Part shown: positions 34,745 through 44,091 of the stretch, piece by piece
Layout of the letters: the number at the start of each line of letters is the position of its first letter
Numbering within the stretch: position 1 is the stretch's first letter
Assembly: GCF_003293745.1 (NCBI RefSeq)
Contig: NZ_PTLZ01000003.1
Coordinates: 245,208 to 309,207, forward strand
Source of the DNA: Herminiimonas fonticola
Lineage (GTDB): Bacteria > Pseudomonadota > Gammaproteobacteria > Burkholderiales > Burkholderiaceae_D
Direction: 5' to 3'
Length of the DNA: 64,000 nucleotides
Notes under the pieces: model-generated
Told to the model about the DNA's origin: nothing
Seen by the model: only the letters and a program-made list of their open reading frames with translations
Database searches by the model: none
Position numbers and translations under genes: made by a program

Positions 34745-35965
34745 TCAAGACCTTTTGCTTTTGCCACCGACCGCATATGCGATCACGATGTCTGCGATCA
34801 GCGCAACGCCGAGCGATAACGCCGCAACCAAGAATAGCAAGCGATGATTGCCGCCGCTCCCATTGAAAATAGCCGAGTAGGCATATCCAGCCAGGGCCTG
34901 AAACAAGGCGAACATCGTTGTTGCGTGTCCCCAGGCGATGTTTTGCTGATGAACGTGATGTGGGATCAGCTCGCGAATCCGTGTAAGAACCAATGGCACG
35001 ATCCCCGGAGGGAAAGTGCCGACGATAATCGTCGCAACGGCGATAGCCGCATAGTTGCTTGTTGAGGCAAGACCCACGACCGCCAATACCTGGAGTAGCA
35101 ATAAAAATCGTAATGCTGTACGACCGCCTAGACGATCCGCGAAAAATCCGTATAGCGGCGGACCGAAAATCGCCCCCACGCCATACAAGATCCAAATCAG
35201 CGATCCGAGATGCGTACCTGCTCCGAGGCCCCGGGTGATGAAATCTACCAAAAACACCATTGCGGGAACTAGGCCGATGGCCATCAATGCATATTCCGCA
35301 TAGAGAACCTTAATTATGAAATCAGTGGGCGAATGGCCCGCGGCTTGCGGCGTTTGATCCGATTTCTTCGAGACAGGAATTTTCTGTTTAGACGCAGGCC
35401 AGGCGAACCAGCTTGCGGCCGTAATTAATGCGGACAGCAGGGCCAGGCCGATCCAGGTCTCGCGCAGCCCGAGGTTCAGCAAGAGCGGGACAACTGTTCC
35501 AGAACCGGCAATGCCGATGCCAATACCAAGGAAAATGGCGCCACTTGCGAGACCCTTGCGTGCGCCAAATACATGCGGCAGAACGGTTGCCGCGACTAAC
35601 ACCATGATCGAGCCACCAGCGACACCGGATATGAATCGCCATGCGAAAAACCACGCCGTGGAGAGCGGAAAAGCGCACGCGAGGAAAGCAATCGTCACCG
35701 ACAGCATCATCAGACGCAATGTGTGCTCGTTGGATAACCGTTCTGCGATGTGCCGACCCAGCAGCGCACCGACGAGATAGCCGGCCAAGTTTGCGGCACC
35801 GAGATAAACCACATTTGATGCAGAAAACCAATGTGCCTGGATGAGCTGTGGAATGAGTGGGGTGTAGGCAAAGCGTGCTAGTCCGATGCCGATCAGACTA
35901 GCGCAGAATCCGGCAAAAATATAACGCCAAGGCGTCTGGCGGCTTGTCGCGGGATGCGTTGGCAT
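34745..35965 (-). CDS. MFS transporter, YbfB/YjiJ type
   Basis: The 406-residue protein has twelve hydrophobic segments and MFS loop motifs (LLGRHIAERLS after helix 2, FADRLGGRTALRFLL after helix 8). The start FAGFCASLIGIGLARFAYTPLIPQLIQ is typical of the YbfB/YjiJ family. It should be an inner-membrane secondary transporter, but substrates are unknown for this family. It faces a weak Fnr-like site (CTGAT-N4-ATCAA) about 55 bp upstream. Confidence 0.88.
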   Translation of the reverse strand: MPTHPATSRQTPWRYIFAGFCASLIGIGLARFAYTPLIPQLIQAHWFSASNVVYLGAANLAGYLVGALLGRHIAERLSNEHTLRLMMLSVTIAFLACAFPLSTAWFFAWRFISGVAGGSIMVLVAATVLPHVFGARKGLASGAIFLGIGIGIAGSGTVVPLLLNLGLRETWIGLALLSALITAASWFAWPASKQKIPVSKKSDQTPQAAGHSPTDFIIKVLYAEYALMAIGLVPAMVFLVDFITRGLGAGTHLGSLIWILYGVGAIFGPPLYGFFADRLGGRTALRFLLLLQVLAVVGLASTSNYAAIAVATIIVGTFPPGIVPLVLTRIRELIPHHVHQQNIAWGHATTMFALFQALAGYAYSAIFNGSGGNHRLLFLVAALSLGVALIADIVIAYAVGGKSKRS

Positions 35966-36016
35966 AGGGGTCTTATAGTGAGTGAGCTAGGAGCTTCAAG
36001 AGGCGCTAACCTAAAT

Positions 36017-36030
36017 CTGATTTCAATCAA
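36017..36030. promoter_or_regulatory. Weak Fnr-like site upstream of the MFS gene
   Basis: CTGATTTCAATCAA differs from TTGAT-N4-ATCAA by one base. Its position is plausible for the MFS promoter, but with one mismatch it may be chance. Confidence 0.3.
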
Positions 36031-36238
36031 TCTGCTATAAATATCTGATTTCTTTAGTGAAGTGATTTGTGCCAAATCAAATTTACGTTTGTAGGTGTGA
36101 ACATAAATGTCAGTTGTAAACGATCACTTTACGTGAATCTGATGTGGAAATAAATGCTGGTCTTTGGCTTTGAATTCATCACGTCTTGAATAGTAATGTC
36201 AGCTTTCGGCCAAAAGCTAACATGCAACCGCATAAAAG

Positions 36239-36262
36239 AGGCGACCAACTGGTCGCCTTTTC
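36239..36262. terminator. Intrinsic terminator downstream of the Kef-type antiporter gene
   Basis: AGGCGACC (36239-36246) pairs with GGTCGCCT (36251-36258) around AACT. T runs follow on both strands, so it can act in both directions. It ends leftward transcription from the antiporter gene. Confidence 0.8.
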
Positions 36263-36299
36263 TCGGTTTTCATTTGTTCAATAAGCCATAGCAGGAATA

Positions 36300-38084
36300 C
36301 TAGTCGGTAGCCTTATCTTCCTCATGCTTCGGTGGAGGAATATATTCAATATTTCCCAATACAAGCGCACGGCCGGCAAATAGGCCGCCGGTAGTCTCCA
36401 GCACGAATCGCTCGGCATCCCGATTACGGACTTCAGCAATCAAATCCTCGGCTTCTTGTTCGCCAGAACCCAGCAAAACGACGGCTTGCTTTGCCATCAG
36501 CAACGATGATTCAAATGTCTCGCGGACTATGAAATCGGCATCGTGTTTGACTAACTCGAGGGCATGCTCGCGGTCGAACGCACGTACGACGAGTCTGATA
36601 TTCGGACATTCATGCCTCGCCGTCTCAACAATTCTGGTAACAGCGTTTTTGTCGTTGATGCAAACCAGGATGACGGATGCTTGCAGTGCACCAGCAGCGT
36701 GAAGAATGTCAGCGCGTGCACCGTCGCCATAAAAAACCTTGAATCCATAAGGTTCGGCGGCACGAATGACATCCGGGTCACTATCGATAATCGATAGCTT
36801 TGCGCCCTTGGCCAACGGACCTTGGCTCGCAATCTGACCAACACGACCAAAGCCAATAACGAGCACGCTGGCCTGAACATCCCTGGGTTCTTCTACGCCA
36901 TCCAGCGAAACATTTTGTTTAGTGCCAAACCGCTTGTGGAGAACCACTACCATCGGTGTTAATGCCATTGAGAGCACCACGATGGCAGTTATGTTTGCAT
37001 TGATTTCAGATGTAAGGACATTCAGCTTGAGTGCTTCCGTAAAGAGCACGAATGCAAACTCACCACCTTGTGCCATGAGAATCGCCCTGTCGATTGCTTC
37101 TGCATGATTGCTTTTTGCCAGGCGTGCTACACAGTAGATACAGATGGCCTTTGTAATCATCAGAGCCATGACGCCTGCAATGACTAGTTGCCAGTTACGC
37201 CCGACCACATCAAGATTCAATGCCATACCGACGCCGAGGAAGAACAACCCTAGCAGTAGCCCTCGAAATGGTTCAATGTCTGCTTCCAGTTGATGGCGGA
37301 AGGTCGATTCCGAGAGCAGGACGCCTGCCAAAAACGCGCCCATGGCCATCGACAGGCCACCTAACTCCATCAGAAGCGCTGCACCGAGTACCACCAACAA
37401 AGCAGCGGCGGTCATCACTTCGCGCGCCTTTGCTTTTGCCAAGACGCGGAACAGTGGGTTAAGGAGCCAGATGCCGGCACCAATAAGTACGGCTAAAGAC
37501 AGTCCTGCGAAAGCTATCTTTTCCCAAATCGGCAAGCCATGTTTTGTGGCTATATCGGCAGGCGCGAGGAAAGCGACAATTGCCAACAAAGGAACAATCA
37601 GCAAATCCTCAAACAACAAGATGGAAACAATTCGTTGTCCCTTTGGCGTTTGAATGTCGCCGCGTTCGCTGAGAACCTGCATGACGATGGCGGTCGACGT
37701 CAGTACAAATCCTGCACCACTGACAAAGGATACTTGCCACGAGAAGCCGAAAGCTATGCCTACAAATGTGAGCAATATCGAACTCAGCACAACTTGCATA
37801 CTTCCCAAACCGAAAATTTGTCCCCTCAAGCTCCACAGATGCGACGGCTTCATTTCCAAGCCGATGATGAACAAGAACATGACGACACCAAGTTCGGCAA
37901 TATGAATGATGGTCTGTGCATCTGACATGAGCCCTAGACCTGATGGGCCAATCGCAAGGCCGGCGGCCAAATAACCAAGAACGGAGCCAAGACCAATACG
38001 CTTAAAAAGCGGTACACCTATTACTGCAGCGCCCAATAAGGTCACGACGCCAATTAATTGATTGGCACTTCCGTCCATTGCCAT
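36300..38084 (-). CDS. Monovalent cation:proton antiporter with RCK (TrkA-N) domain, KefB/KefC type
   Basis: The ATG at 38084 follows AGGAAG at a good distance, giving 594 residues; a longer frame exists but begins with basic, non-membrane sequence. About twelve membrane helices of the Na+/H+ exchanger (CPA2) fold come first, with GLEMKPSHLWSLRGQIFGLG and MAMGAFLAGVLLSESTFRHQL. A Rossmann TrkA-N domain follows (VLVIGFGRVGQIA; IDSDPDVIRAAEPYG; FYGDGARADIL). Such proteins exchange K+ for H+ under electrophile or other stress and are gated by nucleotide or glutathione binding. The 15-residue tail is charged. No KefF/KefG partner is nearby. Confidence 0.9.
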   Translation of the reverse strand: MAMDGSANQLIGVVTLLGAAVIGVPLFKRIGLGSVLGYLAAGLAIGPSGLGLMSDAQTIIHIAELGVVMFLFIIGLEMKPSHLWSLRGQIFGLGSMQVVLSSILLTFVGIAFGFSWQVSFVSGAGFVLTSTAIVMQVLSERGDIQTPKGQRIVSILLFEDLLIVPLLAIVAFLAPADIATKHGLPIWEKIAFAGLSLAVLIGAGIWLLNPLFRVLAKAKAREVMTAAALLVVLGAALLMELGGLSMAMGAFLAGVLLSESTFRHQLEADIEPFRGLLLGLFFLGVGMALNLDVVGRNWQLVIAGVMALMITKAICIYCVARLAKSNHAEAIDRAILMAQGGEFAFVLFTEALKLNVLTSEINANITAIVVLSMALTPMVVVLHKRFGTKQNVSLDGVEEPRDVQASVLVIGFGRVGQIASQGPLAKGAKLSIIDSDPDVIRAAEPYGFKVFYGDGARADILHAAGALQASVILVCINDKNAVTRIVETARHECPNIRLVVRAFDREHALELVKHDADFIVRETFESSLLMAKQAVVLLGSGEQEAEDLIAEVRNRDAERFVLETTGGLFAGRALVLGNIEYIPPPKHEEDKATD

Positions 38085-38561
38085 AAAGTTCTTCCTAATT
38101 CTGCGGGTAATACCCGATGCGGACGCCATTGTAACTAGAATAACGGAATGATGATTTTAAGAGTCATTAACGTAAATATAGGTGGAAAAAGGGAATTGGT
38201 ACTTTTTGAATTTCCACCATACCTTTACGTTTCGTAAGCACCTAGATCTAGGTTAGAGCACTGCGAAAAGTGCATACAGTGCTTTTTTAATTCGCCGTAT
38301 CATTTGACATAATATAAATTATGCGAAGGGACGGTAGTTTCCAAAATGTGCTACCACGTCGATCCAGCGCTATGACTATCCTGAAAATGGCAATGCCTCC
38401 GCACATCTTGATCTTGTAATGCATGGTGGCCCGTTTAGATGCATAGCTCAGAAAAATTGCCGGAAAACTGATCTCCCCATTCCCAATGTCAGCACATAAA
38501 GACGATGCCCCGGGTCGCTATGTGATTGAGCCGTGATGAGAAAAAGAAGCCATCAGTTTGC
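38085..38561. other. Gene-free region with palindrome and orphan terminator-like hairpin
   Basis: A 14-bp palindrome ACCTAGATCTAGGT lies at 38240-38253. Immediately after it, AGCACTG (38257-38263) pairs with CAGTGCT (38277-38283), followed by a T run to 38288. This reads as a plus-strand terminator with no gene before it, so a short non-coding transcript starting near 38130-38230 is possible. No protein-coding frame here looks real. Confidence 0.4.
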
Positions 38562-38575
38562 TTGATGTAAGTCAA
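38562..38575. promoter_or_regulatory. Fnr/Anr box upstream of the first usp gene
   Basis: TTGATGTAAGTCAA matches TTGAT-N4-GTCAA, the Anr/Fnr-family consensus variant. It lies 171 bp before the usp ATG at 38746. Confidence 0.65.
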
Positions 38576-38745
38576 AAGGCAGAAAGATAAATCGTCGATG
38601 ATGATTAAAGCAATTTCAAAGTTTGGAGAGATGAATAGCGTTGAAGAAGCCCGAGCCTTTGTGTAGCGGATTTTTTTAACTCGGTTGCGTAACGAAACAA
38701 CTTGCACCCTCACCCATACCCTAAGCTCATTTAAAGGAATGTGCC

Positions 38746-39183
38746 ATGAAAATCCTATTGGCAGTTGATGGATCTACGTTTACGACAAAAGCGGTGAATT
38801 TCTTGATTTCGCATATTGCTGATTGCAAAAGCGGAATTGATTTGCACCTTCTGCATGTTAAAGCGCCCATTCCTAGTGGCCTGGTAGTACACAGAACGCG
38901 TGCAATTCTCGGTAGTGATGCAGTGAGTGATTATTACCGTGAGGAAGCGGAAGCAGCTCTCAGTGTCGCAGAAAAACTGTTGCGAAATAAAGGGATCACT
39001 TTTCAATCCGAATATACGATCGGTGACGCGCCTTCAGAAATTGATAAATATGCGAAGGAGCACAAAATCGATTTAATCGTAATGGGCTCCCACGGGCATG
39101 GTGCCATCGGCTCCATTCTTTTAGGCTCCGTGACAAGTAAGGTATTGGCAACCTCTAGCGTCCCCGTTTTGATCGTTCGTTAA
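38746..39183 (+). CDS. Universal stress protein (UspA family)
   Basis: The 145-residue protein begins [17 protein letters not shown] and carries the ATP-binding loop [20 protein letters not shown] near its C-terminus, followed by SSVPVLIVR. UspA-fold proteins bind ATP and help cells survive starvation and low oxygen; several Pseudomonas and Burkholderia members are Anr/Fnr-controlled. An upstream Fnr box and the regulon-like neighbourhood fit that. It differs in sequence from the other four Usp proteins here ([10 protein letters not shown] versus FK/LKKILLATDGS), so it is a separate subfamily. Confidence 0.92.
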   Translation: MKILLAVDGSTFTTKAVNFLISHIADCKSGIDLHLLHVKAPIPSGLVVHRTRAILGSDAVSDYYREEAEAALSVAEKLLRNKGITFQSEYTIGDAPSEIDKYAKEHKIDLIVMGSHGHGAIGSILLGSVTSKVLATSSVPVLIVR

Positions 39184-39187
39184 CCAA

Positions 39188-39277
39188 CATTGCCTAAATC
39201 GGATACGTGACTTACTTGTCATTGCCATGGAGGCGTTAGGTAAGCCAATCTGCTTATTAATCTGCGTATTACTTAAT
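39188..39277 (+). pseudogene. Relic of a P-type ATPase gene (first membrane segment)
   Basis: Bases 39205-39249 match 40127-40171 of the intact ATPase gene at about 39 of 45 positions by eye. The frame reads DLLVIAMEALGKPICLLICV against NVLVIALEALREPMFVLLLC in the intact protein, so similarity continues beyond the nucleotide match. A stop lies upstream in the region and the frame runs into the 3' end of the convergent usp gene. It is a short fossil of a second ATPase copy. Confidence 0.75.
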
Positions 39278-39676
39278 GATGACAACCGGCACCGAGCTAT
39301 GGATCAACACTTTTTGTGCAACGCTTCCGAGCAAAATCCTGTCCACGCCCTTCAGCCCATGCGAGCCCAGGAAAATTGAATCGCATCCATATCGCTGGGC
39401 TGACTCAATAATTTCTTTGTAAGGACTGGATCCGCGCTCGGTGTGTACTTCACAGCGGATCTTCGCAGCAGCTGCAAGATCGGCAATTTTCCGAACATTA
39501 TCTTTTGCGAATTCTTCGGCCTTATCCGTCGCTGCATAAGGAAAATAAGGGTGTGATTCTTCAACTGACAAGCCGATGATTTTGCTGTGGTTTTCCTTTG
39601 CAAATTCAATCGTTGATCGGATCGCCTTGATTGATGCGTCTGAACCGTCCGTCGCAAGCAAAATCGTTTTGAACAT
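39269..39676 (-). CDS. Universal stress protein (UspA family)
   Basis: The ATG at 39676 has GAGGGG 6 nt upstream and is preferred over the ATG two codons earlier, which abuts that site. The 135-residue product reads MFKTILLATDGSDASIKAI and has the nucleotide loop GSHGLKGVDRILLGSVAQKV followed by SSVPVVIIK. It belongs to the same subfamily as the two Usp proteins at 51-52 kb. It is divergent from the ATPase gene, and a perfect Fnr box lies between them. Confidence 0.92.
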   Translation of the reverse strand: MFKTILLATDGSDASIKAIRSTIEFAKENHSKIIGLSVEESHPYFPYAATDKAEEFAKDNVRKIADLAAAAKIRCEVHTERGSSPYKEIIESAQRYGCDSIFLGSHGLKGVDRILLGSVAQKVLIHSSVPVVIIK

Positions 39677-39829
39677 TATCATCCCCTCTGTAAACTTTCC
39701 TTGTTCTTGGCACCAAACACAAGGCGTTAGACATATCTACTGCGAAAATTGCAGCAAGCCAAATATTGAAGCAGAAAAAGGCAAGCTGTTGCACTCGTAC
39801 AGATCTTATTTCTCCTTAATCTCTAGCCC

Positions 39830-39843
39830 TTGATCTATATCAA
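39830..39843. promoter_or_regulatory. Perfect Fnr box between a usp gene and the P-type ATPase gene
   Basis: TTGATCTATATCAA is an exact TTGAT-N4-ATCAA site. It lies 154 bp before the leftward usp start and 188 bp before the rightward ATPase start and could serve either or both. Confidence 0.8.
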
Positions 39844-40031
39844 GTAGGCGTCAAAAACCGTTGTTAGGCTAAGCTCGACATCCCCTTGAAAGTCTTCCGT
39901 GTCCGGCTCAATCAGGTATGTGAGGCAGGCATATCAGCTCGCCTCGTTGACATTTCAAGCCTCCATTGAAATGTTTCATTTGAATGGAGTGCATTGTTGC
40001 CTACGTGATGGGATGTTAAAAGAGGAACGGG

Positions 40032-42563
40032 ATGGAACATTCTGAAAACATCATTGGTTTGACGAGCGTTGAGGCGGCATTCCGTTTGCAAAATGAAGGA
40101 TCAAACGCTTTGCCGGCTCAAAAAAAACGTAACGTACTTGTCATTGCCCTGGAGGCATTACGTGAGCCAATGTTCGTTTTGCTACTGTGCGCCGCGTCCC
40201 TCTATCTTCTTATTGGTGAATTTCACGAAGGTTTTTTTCTTCTTTTAATGGTTTTGCTGACCTTGGGCCTGACTCTTTATCAAGAGAATAAAGCCGAGCG
40301 GGCACTTGAAGCATTGCAAGCCATGAGTACGCCTCAGGCATTGGCAATTCGCGACGGCCGGCCGCAATACGTTGATAGCAAAACCTTGGTAAGGGGGGAT
40401 GTACTTGTACTATCAGAAGGAGATCGCATTGCCGCAGACGGCATACTAATGACAGGCCCAGGGCTACAAGTTGATGAATCATTGCTGACCGGAGAGGCCG
40501 TTCCTGTCTACAAAACCACAAAGAAAAATAGCGAAATATTTTCATCGCACATGAACGTCTCATCGTCCACCCTGTTTGCAGGCACTTTGGTGGTTCAAGG
40601 TGACGGGGCTGCAGAGATTACAAAAACAGGAGCGCAAAGCGAGATGGGGCGCATCGGCTCCAAGCTTAATGACATAACGCCTGAATCCTCGTTGCTGCAG
40701 AAGCAGATCTCCAAGCTGATAAAAACGTTTGCCTTGCTAGGTATCGCCCTCAGCACCTTGCTCACAATCGTGCAAGGTTTATTTCATGGCGAATGGCTGC
40801 AAGGGCTACTTGCAGGTATTGCTTTGGCTATGTCGATGATGCCTGAGGAATTCGCCGTGATACTCGCGGTCTTTCCTGCACTCGGAGCATGGCGACTAGC
40901 TCAAGCAAAGGTTCTCACGCGCCGCTTGTCGGCGATAGAAACCTTGGGTACCACATCCGTACTTTGCACTGACAAAACTGGCACCTTGACTGAAAACAAG
41001 ATGAAAGTCGCCCGTCTCTACATCGACAACGAAGAAATCGATATTGAGCAGTTGGCAGTGACTCGCCTTCCGGAAATTTTTCATTCCTGCCTGAATATCT
41101 CAGTACTCGCGAGCCGGGCGGTGCCATTTGATCCCATGGAAAAAGCATTTTATTCAGCACGTGAAAAATTTGTCCCGCCAGCAAACTCGCAAGACCAGCG
41201 AAAAATGGTCCACGAATATGTCTTAACACCGGGGCTTCGTGTCATGTCGCAGTGTTGGAAAAACAGTGATCAGAAAACGTACTTTATTGCTAGCAAGGGC
41301 GCGCCAGAAGAAATTGTAGCTATCTGCAAGTTAGAAAAACTGCACCAGCAACGCATACTGGCTGCCGCTGATCGAATGGCGGCCGATGGGCTACGTGTAC
41401 TTGGAGTGGCATCCGCGATCTTTGAGGGTGATGTATGGCCGAACGATCAGCGTTCCTTCCAGTTCACTTTTTCTGGATTGATTGGATTGGTAGATCCTCT
41501 GCGGGAAGACATACCGGATGCAATTGAGAAATGTCGTACTGCTGGAATACGCGTGATCATGATTACCGGCGATTATCCGCTCACGGCAATGACCATTGCA
41601 CGGCATGCGGGACTGCAAGAAGGAATTGTATTGACCGGAGACATGATGGCTCTGCTTGATGATGCTCAGTTGGTTGAGCGCATCGAGACAACCACTGTAT
41701 GTGCCAGGATTACGCCAGAACAAAAACTGCGTATTGTGCAGGCCCTGAAAGCTGCTGGCGAAGTGGTCGCCATGACGGGTGATGGCGTCAACGATGCCCC
41801 CGCGCTCAAGGCTGCACACGTTGGAATCGCTATGGGCAAGCGCGGCACACAGGTCGCACGAGAGGCCGCTAGCCTGGTTCTATTGGATGACAGCTTTACC
41901 TCGATTGTGCGGGCAATTCGTATAGGCAGAACCATTTTTGGAAATATGCGCAGGGCCATGACCTATCTGGTGTCGATACATGTGCCTATCGCGGGCATGG
42001 CATTAGCTCCGTTGCTGTTAGGGTGGCCGATTATGTTGTACCCAATGCATATTGTTTTTCTGGAATTAATTATCGATCCTACCTGTTCTTTGGTATTCGA
42101 GAATGAGGAACCAGACGAAAGTATTATGAACTCCCCTCCTCGTAATCCAGGCGTCCCGTTGTTCACTAATTCCGCATTGCTGATGGCTTTGTTGGAAGGT
42201 TTAGGGGTCTTGATTGTGGTTGCATTAGTTTATAGCTTGGCCTTGGATAACATGTCTGAATCCGGAGCTAGAGCTTTTGCTTTTACTGCCTTGATTACTG
42301 CCAATCTAATGTTGATGATTTCCAATCGATCATTGAAAAATGGGATCACGGCGATGCTTCGAAAACATAACTCGATTATGTGGGGCGTCATTGTCGGCTC
42401 AGTCAGCCTGCTTTTTTTCGTAATTCAATATCCCCTGCTTCAAAACATATTTTATTTTTCTTCCCTGTCGTTGAGTTCAATGTTGATTGCAATCACGATA
42501 GGTTTCGCCAGCGTCATTTGGCACCTTCCTTTGAAATGGTATAAAGCTCAGAAAAATTACTGA
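40032..42563 (+). CDS. Cation-transporting P-type ATPase (P2-like)
   Basis: The 843-residue protein has an N-terminal cation-ATPase domain (GLTSVEAAFRLQNEGSNALPAQ). The actuator motif is LTGEAVPV, the phosphorylation site is D314 in DKTGTLTENK, the hinge is MTGDGVNDAPALKAAHVGIAMG, and ten membrane helices are expected. Membrane helix 4 reads MMPEEFAVILAVF, not the PEGLP of classic Ca2+ pumps, so the ion is uncertain. Ca2+, Mg2+, Na+ or K+ are all possible. Similar pumps lie in low-oxygen stress clusters of other betaproteobacteria. The gene heads a likely operon with the phosphotransacetylase and acetate kinase genes. Confidence 0.9.
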   Translation: MEHSENIIGLTSVEAAFRLQNEGSNALPAQKKRNVLVIALEALREPMFVLLLCAASLYLLIGEFHEGFFLLLMVLLTLGLTLYQENKAERALEALQAMSTPQALAIRDGRPQYVDSKTLVRGDVLVLSEGDRIAADGILMTGPGLQVDESLLTGEAVPVYKTTKKNSEIFSSHMNVSSSTLFAGTLVVQGDGAAEITKTGAQSEMGRIGSKLNDITPESSLLQKQISKLIKTFALLGIALSTLLTIVQGLFHGEWLQGLLAGIALAMSMMPEEFAVILAVFPALGAWRLAQAKVLTRRLSAIETLGTTSVLCTDKTGTLTENKMKVARLYIDNEEIDIEQLAVTRLPEIFHSCLNISVLASRAVPFDPMEKAFYSAREKFVPPANSQDQRKMVHEYVLTPGLRVMSQCWKNSDQKTYFIASKGAPEEIVAICKLEKLHQQRILAAADRMAADGLRVLGVASAIFEGDVWPNDQRSFQFTFSGLIGLVDPLREDIPDAIEKCRTAGIRVIMITGDYPLTAMTIARHAGLQEGIVLTGDMMALLDDAQLVERIETTTVCARITPEQKLRIVQALKAAGEVVAMTGDGVNDAPALKAAHVGIAMGKRGTQVAREAASLVLLDDSFTSIVRAIRIGRTIFGNMRRAMTYLVSIHVPIAGMALAPLLLGWPIMLYPMHIVFLELIIDPTCSLVFENEEPDESIMNSPPRNPGVPLFTNSALLMALLEGLGVLIVVALVYSLALDNMSESGARAFAFTALITANLMLMISNRSLKNGITAMLRKHNSIMWGVIVGSVSLLFFVIQYPLLQNIFYFSSLSLSSMLIAITIGFASVIWHLPLKWYKAQKNY

Positions 42564-42592
42564 GTACTTTGAAGCTGCAGGAGAGTGATGCC

Positions 42593-42655
42593 ATGACTTC
42601 CAAAAAATCTTCGCTGCCCTATGTTGAGCCTGAATGCTTCTGTCAGTTGAATTGA
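42593..42655 (+). CDS. Possible 20-residue peptide before the phosphotransacetylase gene
   Basis: GCAGGAGA sits 8-9 nt before an ATG that opens a 20-codon frame starting MTSKKSSLPYVEPECF and ending in TGA. It lies between the ATPase stop and the pta start. It may be a leader peptide that couples translation or the decayed N-terminus of a lost gene. I do not recognise it, and coding is unproven. Confidence 0.3.
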   Translation: MTSKKSSLPYVEPECFCQLN

Positions 42656-42684
42656 GAAATACAGAAAGTTTTTATGAGGTGACG

Positions 42685-44091
42685 ATGAACAATGATGATT
42701 TGCGCATAGTGCAGAATCAGGTATTTGATGAAATCGCCATCGGCGATGAAGCCTTCGTCGAAAGAACGCTGAAGTCGGAAGACATCCAACTATTTGCGAT
42801 CCTGTCGGGAGATGTCAATCCGCAGCACCTGGATGCCGAATTCGCATCGTCGACACGCTTCCACAGTGTAATTGCACACGGCATGCTCGGTGGTGCCCTG
42901 ATTTCTGCAGTGCTCGGTAGCCGTCTGCCAGGGCCAGGCACGATTTATCTGGGACAGACCTTAACTTTCAAGGCACCAGCGCGTATCGGCGATACGCTGC
43001 GAATCTGTGTGCGCGTTGTTGAACGCCATGATGATGATAAGCGACTCAAACTCGCTTGTTCCTGCGTCAATCAGGATGGCATCACTGTAATCGAAGGTAT
43101 GGCAGAGGTTATCGCGCCCGTCGAACGTATTTGCATGCCGCGCACCGCACTGCCAGAAGTACGCCTGCTTGCCGGACGTAACGGACTATTGAGCTTATTG
43201 GAGCATGTGCGGCCAATGAGCCCTGTCCTCACTGCAGTCGTTCATCCCTGCGATGCTTTGAGCCTGTCTGCGGCTCTCGACGCCCAAGCTGCGGGATTGA
43301 TCGTGCCGATTCTGGTTGCACCGCGCGCCAAATTACAGGCTATTGCCGACAAAAATCAGCTGGATATATCAAGCTCAAGAATTGACGATGTCCCGCATAG
43401 CCATGCAGCGGCGGCGCACGCAGTCGCGTTGGCGGCAAGCGGCGAAGCCACCGTGTTGATGAAAGGCAGCCTCCATACTGATGAGTTCATGTCCGCAGTC
43501 CTGAGTTGTCCCCAGTTACGCACCGGCAGGCGTCTCAGCCACTGTTTCCTGATGCAGACGCCAAGCTATCCGCGCCCTTTTATCATCACGGATGCAGCAA
43601 TCAATATCGCCCCCGGGCTGGATGAAAAAGCCGACATCATTCGTAACGCCATAAGCCTGTCGCAGGCTATCGGCGTTGCGCAACCACGCGTAGCCATCCT
43701 TGCGGCCGTAGAGACTATCAATCCACGCATGCAAGCCACATTGGATGCTGCTGCCTTATGCAAAATGGCTGATCGCGGGCAAATTTCTGGCGCAATATTG
43801 GATGGTCCTCTCGCGTTCGACAATGCCGTGTCGATAGCGGCGGCCCGCATCAAAGGCATAGTCTCAGAAGTTGCCGGACTTGCAGACATCCTGATGGTGC
43901 CGGATCTGGAGAGCGGCAACATGCTGGCCAAGCAGTTGGAATATCTGGGCGGCGCAAGCAGTGCCGGTATCGTGCTTGGTGCAAAAGTGCCGATAGTATT
44001 GACGAGTCGATCCGACTCGCGCGAATCACGCATTGCATCCTGTGCCATAGCTCTATTGTTAAGCAACAAAGCCGCCAGGGTTTCATCATGA
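42685..44091 (+). CDS. MaoC-like dehydratase fused to phosphate acetyl/butyryltransferase
   Basis: The start at 42685 follows GAGGTG; a longer frame from 42634 has none. Residues about 10-150 form a MaoC hotdog domain (SGDVNPQHLDAEFA, IAHGMLGGALISAVLG, TIYLGQTLTFKAPARIGD). The remaining 310 residues are a phosphotransacetylase/butyryltransferase domain (FIITDAAINIAPGLDEKADI, GPLAFDNAVS, ADILMVPDLESGNMLAKQLEY). The fusion could hydrate an enoyl-CoA and convert an acyl-CoA to acyl-phosphate. Its last codons overlap the acetate kinase start by ATGA, so together they would yield ATP from acyl-CoA. The acyl chain is not determined. Confidence 0.9.
   Translation: MNNDDLRIVQNQVFDEIAIGDEAFVERTLKSEDIQLFAILSGDVNPQHLDAEFASSTRFHSVIAHGMLGGALISAVLGSRLPGPGTIYLGQTLTFKAPARIGDTLRICVRVVERHDDDKRLKLACSCVNQDGITVIEGMAEVIAPVERICMPRTALPEVRLLAGRNGLLSLLEHVRPMSPVLTAVVHPCDALSLSAALDAQAAGLIVPILVAPRAKLQAIADKNQLDISSSRIDDVPHSHAAAAHAVALAASGEATVLMKGSLHTDEFMSAVLSCPQLRTGRRLSHCFLMQTPSYPRPFIITDAAINIAPGLDEKADIIRNAISLSQAIGVAQPRVAILAAVETINPRMQATLDAAALCKMADRGQISGAILDGPLAFDNAVSIAAARIKGIVSEVAGLADILMVPDLESGNMLAKQLEYLGGASSAGIVLGAKVPIVLTSRSDSRESRIASCAIALLLSNKAARVSS

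Noticed and set aside
38445..38458. 14-nt identity (AGCTCAGAAAAATT) with the ATPase 3' end at 42545-42558, a possible second ATPase fossil
   Set aside because: The match does not extend on either side and the reading frame is not preserved; chance is the simpler explanation.
38489..38713. 74-codon minus-strand frame between the antiporter and usp genes
   Set aside because: No ribosome site, no recognisable domain, and it overlaps the Fnr-type box and probable promoter of the usp gene.
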